From assembly GCF_051014685.1 (NCBI RefSeq), contig NW_027478536.1, positions 992,001 through 1,056,000 on the forward strand: a stretch of DNA of 64,000 nt, read 5' to 3'. The stretch's first letter is position 1. The number at the start of each line of letters is the position of its first letter. This DNA is from Ptiloglossa arizonensis (taxonomy: Eukaryota > Arthropoda > Insecta > Hymenoptera > Colletidae). Below, piece after piece: positions 61,401 through 64,000 of the stretch. The translations under genes and the position numbers were made by a program. Below the pieces are notes generated by a model that had not been told where the DNA came from, ran no database searches, and saw only the letters and a program-made list of their open reading frames with translations.

Positions 61401-64000
61401 ACTTCTAACTCCCATATCTCGCGAACGGATTGACGATCTCGAGAAATTCCTGTTGCATCTGAATGTAGAAACTCGCCCGATTACAATGGTGTGTGTACTT
61501 TTCCCCTAGGCCATTGTAGTTATTGGTTTCGGGAATCAGACTTGCGAAAGTTTTGATGGTTTCTCAACCATTCCTTAACTTCCAACTCCCATATCTCGCG
61601 AACGGATTGACGAACTCGAGAAATTCCTGTTGCATCTGAAAGTAGAATCTCGCCCGATTACAATGGTGTTTGTGCTTTTCCCCTAGGCCATAGTAGTTAT
61701 TGGTTTCGAGTATCAGACTTGCGAAAATTTTGATGGTTTCTCAACCATTCCTTAACTTCTAACTCCCATATCTCGCGAACCGATTGACGAACTCGAGAAA
61801 TTCCTGTTGCGTCTGAAGGTAGAAACTCGCCCGATTACATAGGTGTGTGTACTTTACCCCTAGGCCATAGTAGTTATTGGTTTCGCGTATCAGACTTGCG
61901 AAAATTTTGATGGTTTCTCAACCATTCCTTAACTTCGAACTCCCATATCTCGCGAACGGAGTGACGAACTCGAAAAATTCCTGTTGCATCTGAAATTAGA
62001 AACTCGCACGATTACAACGGTATGTGTATTCTTCCCCTAGGCCTTTGTAGTTATTGTTTTCGGGAATCAGACTTGCGAAAATTTTGATGGTTTCTCAACC
62101 ATTCCTTAACTTCTAACTCCCATATCTCGCGAACGGATTGACGAACTCGAGAAGGTCCTGTTGCATCTGAAAGTACAAAGGCCCCCGATTACAATGGTGT
62201 GTGTACTTTCCCGCTAGGCCATTCCAGTTATTGGTTTCGAGTATCAGACCAGAGAAAATTTTGATGGTTTCTCAACCATTCCTTAACTTCAAACTCCCAT
62301 ATCTCGGAACGGATTGACGAACTCGAGAAATTGCTGTTCCATCTGAAAGTAGATACTCGCCCGATTAGAACGGTATGTGTATTTTTCCCCTAGGCGTTTG
62401 TAGTTATTGGTTTCGAGTATCAGACTTGCGAAAATTTTGATGGTTTCTCTACCATTCCTTAATTTCAAACTCCCATATCTCGCGAACGGATTGACGAACT
62501 CGAGAAATTCCTGTTGCATCTGAACGTAGAAACTCGCCCGATTAGAACGGTGTGTGAACTTTTCCCCTAGGCCATTCCAGTTATTGGTTTCGAGTATCAG
62601 AGCAGCGAAATTATTGATGGTTTCTCAACCATTCGTTAACTTCAAACTCCCATATCTCGCGAAAGGATTGACGAACTCGAGAAATTCCTGTTTCATCTGA
62701 AAGTAGAAACTCGACCGATTACAACGGTATGCGTATTTTTCCCCTAGGCCATTGTAGTTATTGGTTTCGAGTATCAGACTTGCGAAAATTTTGATGGTTT
62801 CTCAACCATTCCTTAACTTCAAACTCCCATATCTCGGAACGGATTGACGAACTCGAGAAATTGCTGTTCCATCTGAAAGTAGATACTCGCCCGATTAGAA
62901 CGGTATGTGTATTTTTCCCCTAGGCCTTTGGAGTTATTGGTTTCGAGTATCAGACTTGCGAAAATTTTGATGGTTTCTCAACCATTCCTTAATTTCAAAC
63001 TCCCATATCTCGCGAACGGATTGACGAACTCGAGAAATTCCTGTTGCATCTGAAAGTAGAAACCAGCCCCATTACAATGGTGTGTACTTTTCCCCTAGGC
63101 CATTCCAGTTATTGGTTTCGAGTATCAGACGGGCGAAATTTTTGATGGTTTCTCAACCATTCGTTAACTTCAAACTCCCATATCTCGCGAACGGATTGAC
63201 GAACTCGAGAAGGTCCTGTTGCATCTGAAAGTACAAAGGCCCCCGATTACAATGGTGTATGTACTTTTCCGCTAGGCCATTCCAGTTATTGGTTTCGTGT
63301 ATCAGACCAGCGAAATTTTTGATGGTTTCTCAACCATTCGTTAACTTCAAACTCCCATATCTCGCGAAAGGATTGACGAACTCGAGAAATTCCTGTTTCA
63401 TCTGAAAGTAGAAACTCGCCCGATTACAACGGTATGTGTATTTTTCCCCTAGGCCATTGTAGTTATTGATTTCGAGTATCAGACATGCGAAAATTTTGAT
63501 GGTTTCTCAACCATTCCTTAACTTCCAACTCCCATACCTCGCGAACGGATTGACGAACTCGAGAAATTCCTGTTGCATCTGAAAGTAGAAACTCGCCCCA
63601 TTACAATGGTGTTTGTACTTTTCCCCTAGGCCATAGTAGTTATTGGTTTCGAGTATCAGACTTGCGAAAATTTGGATGTTTGCTCAAGCGTTCCTTAACT
63701 TCAAACGCCCATAACTCGCGAACGGATTGACGAACTCGAGAAATTCCTGTTGCATCTGAAGGTAGAAACGCGCCCGATTACATGGGTGTGTGTACTTTTC
63801 CCCTAGGCCATAGTAGTTATTGGTTTCGTGTATCAGACTTGCGAAAATTTTGATGGTTTCTCAACCATTCCTTAACTTCGAACTCCCATATCTCGCGAAC
63901 GGAGTGACGAACTCGAGAAATTCCTGTTGCATCTGAAATTAGAAACTCGCACGATTACAACGGTATGTGTATTCTTCCCCTAGGCCTTTGTAGTTATTGT
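58477..64000. repeat. diverged satellite monomers toward the window end
   Basis: Monomers become more heterogeneous from about 60200. A local 3-mer repeat is visible (GGTAAC at 59001 and 59532, spacing 531), and a pair with TATCTCGGAACGG at 62304 and 62834 (spacing 530). Private changes include ATATATTGATTG at 60132, a 2-bp loss in the GTGTGTAC tract at about 63083 and CATAACTCGCG at 63711. No HOR order longer than a few monomers could be followed. Confidence 0.8.

Larger units (their letters stand above)
32865..64000. repeat. 177-bp satellite array, right arm
   Basis: About 176 further monomers in the same orientation as the left arm, with the same landmarks. Most of it is made of multi-monomer blocks present two or three times at offsets that are whole multiples of 177 bp. 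Occasional 1-3 bp indels (for example TATCTCGGAACGG at 62304 and 62834) shift the phase slightly. No gene or other interspersed element was seen. Confidence 0.97.

Noticed and set aside
10933..62519. Repeated short open frames of 60-125 codons in the satellite on both strands
   Set aside because: They arise because the monomer is 177 bp, a multiple of three, so a frame open in one monomer stays open in the next. They recur identically wherever the monomer order recurs and have no protein-like domain or codon pattern.
1..64000. CRISPR-like array of regular repeats
   Set aside because: Spacing is regular, but the whole 177-bp unit is repeated with no unique spacers, and the inserted LINE is eukaryotic.
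1..64000. Inverted satellite segments
   Set aside because: I looked for reverse-complement landmarks (for example CAATCCGTTCGCGAG on the plus strand) and saw none; all monomers run the same way.

Overview
This window is almost entirely tandem satellite DNA. It holds about 340 head-to-tail copies of one roughly 177-bp, 41% GC monomer, all in the same orientation. A single GC-rich non-LTR retrotransposon (29225-32864, minus strand) interrupts the array. I see no host gene, tRNA or rRNA. The only real coding region is the retroelement's 1010-codon open reading frame, an R1-clade-like endonuclease plus reverse transcriptase polyprotein. R1-clade elements are known almost only from arthropods, and CpG is not depleted in the satellite. 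An insect centromeric or pericentromeric array is therefore the best reading, but the species cannot be named from this sequence.

Layout. 1-354: rearranged, chimeric monomers. 355-9912: three copies of an 18-monomer higher-order repeat (HOR) of 3186 bp, here called type A. 9913-10820: transition. 10820-13764: a second monomer assortment, type B. 13765-19690: rearranged type A. 19690-23386: more diverged, poorly ordered monomers. 23387-26520: type B again. 26130-28790: block E. 28918-29224: left flank of the insertion. 29225-32864: the retroelement. 32865-36850: block G. 36859-39520: second copy of E. 39241-40978: local 2-mer and 4-mer expansions. 40830-41840: third copy of part of B. 42301-46580: second copy of the insertion-flanking DNA plus G, with the insertion site still empty. 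46457-58477: nested 12-mer and 14-mer HORs. 58477-64000: more diverged monomers.

The main biological story is two processes acting together. The first is amplification and shuffling of multi-monomer blocks by unequal exchange or conversion, nearly always in steps of whole monomers. The second is a very recent, 5'-truncated insertion of a LINE, with target-site duplication, a 30-nt poly(A) tail and an uninterrupted reading frame. A near-identical uninterrupted paralogue of the insertion locus lies 9.7 kb away in the same window, so the insertion can be ordered relative to the satellite duplication. The least explained feature is a chain of perfect or near-perfect stem-loops filling much of the element's 3' non-coding region.

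Limits. All block boundaries and similarity statements come from reading the sequence by eye and are good to about 20 bp. Percentage identities were not computed. Assembly errors in such an array cannot be excluded.
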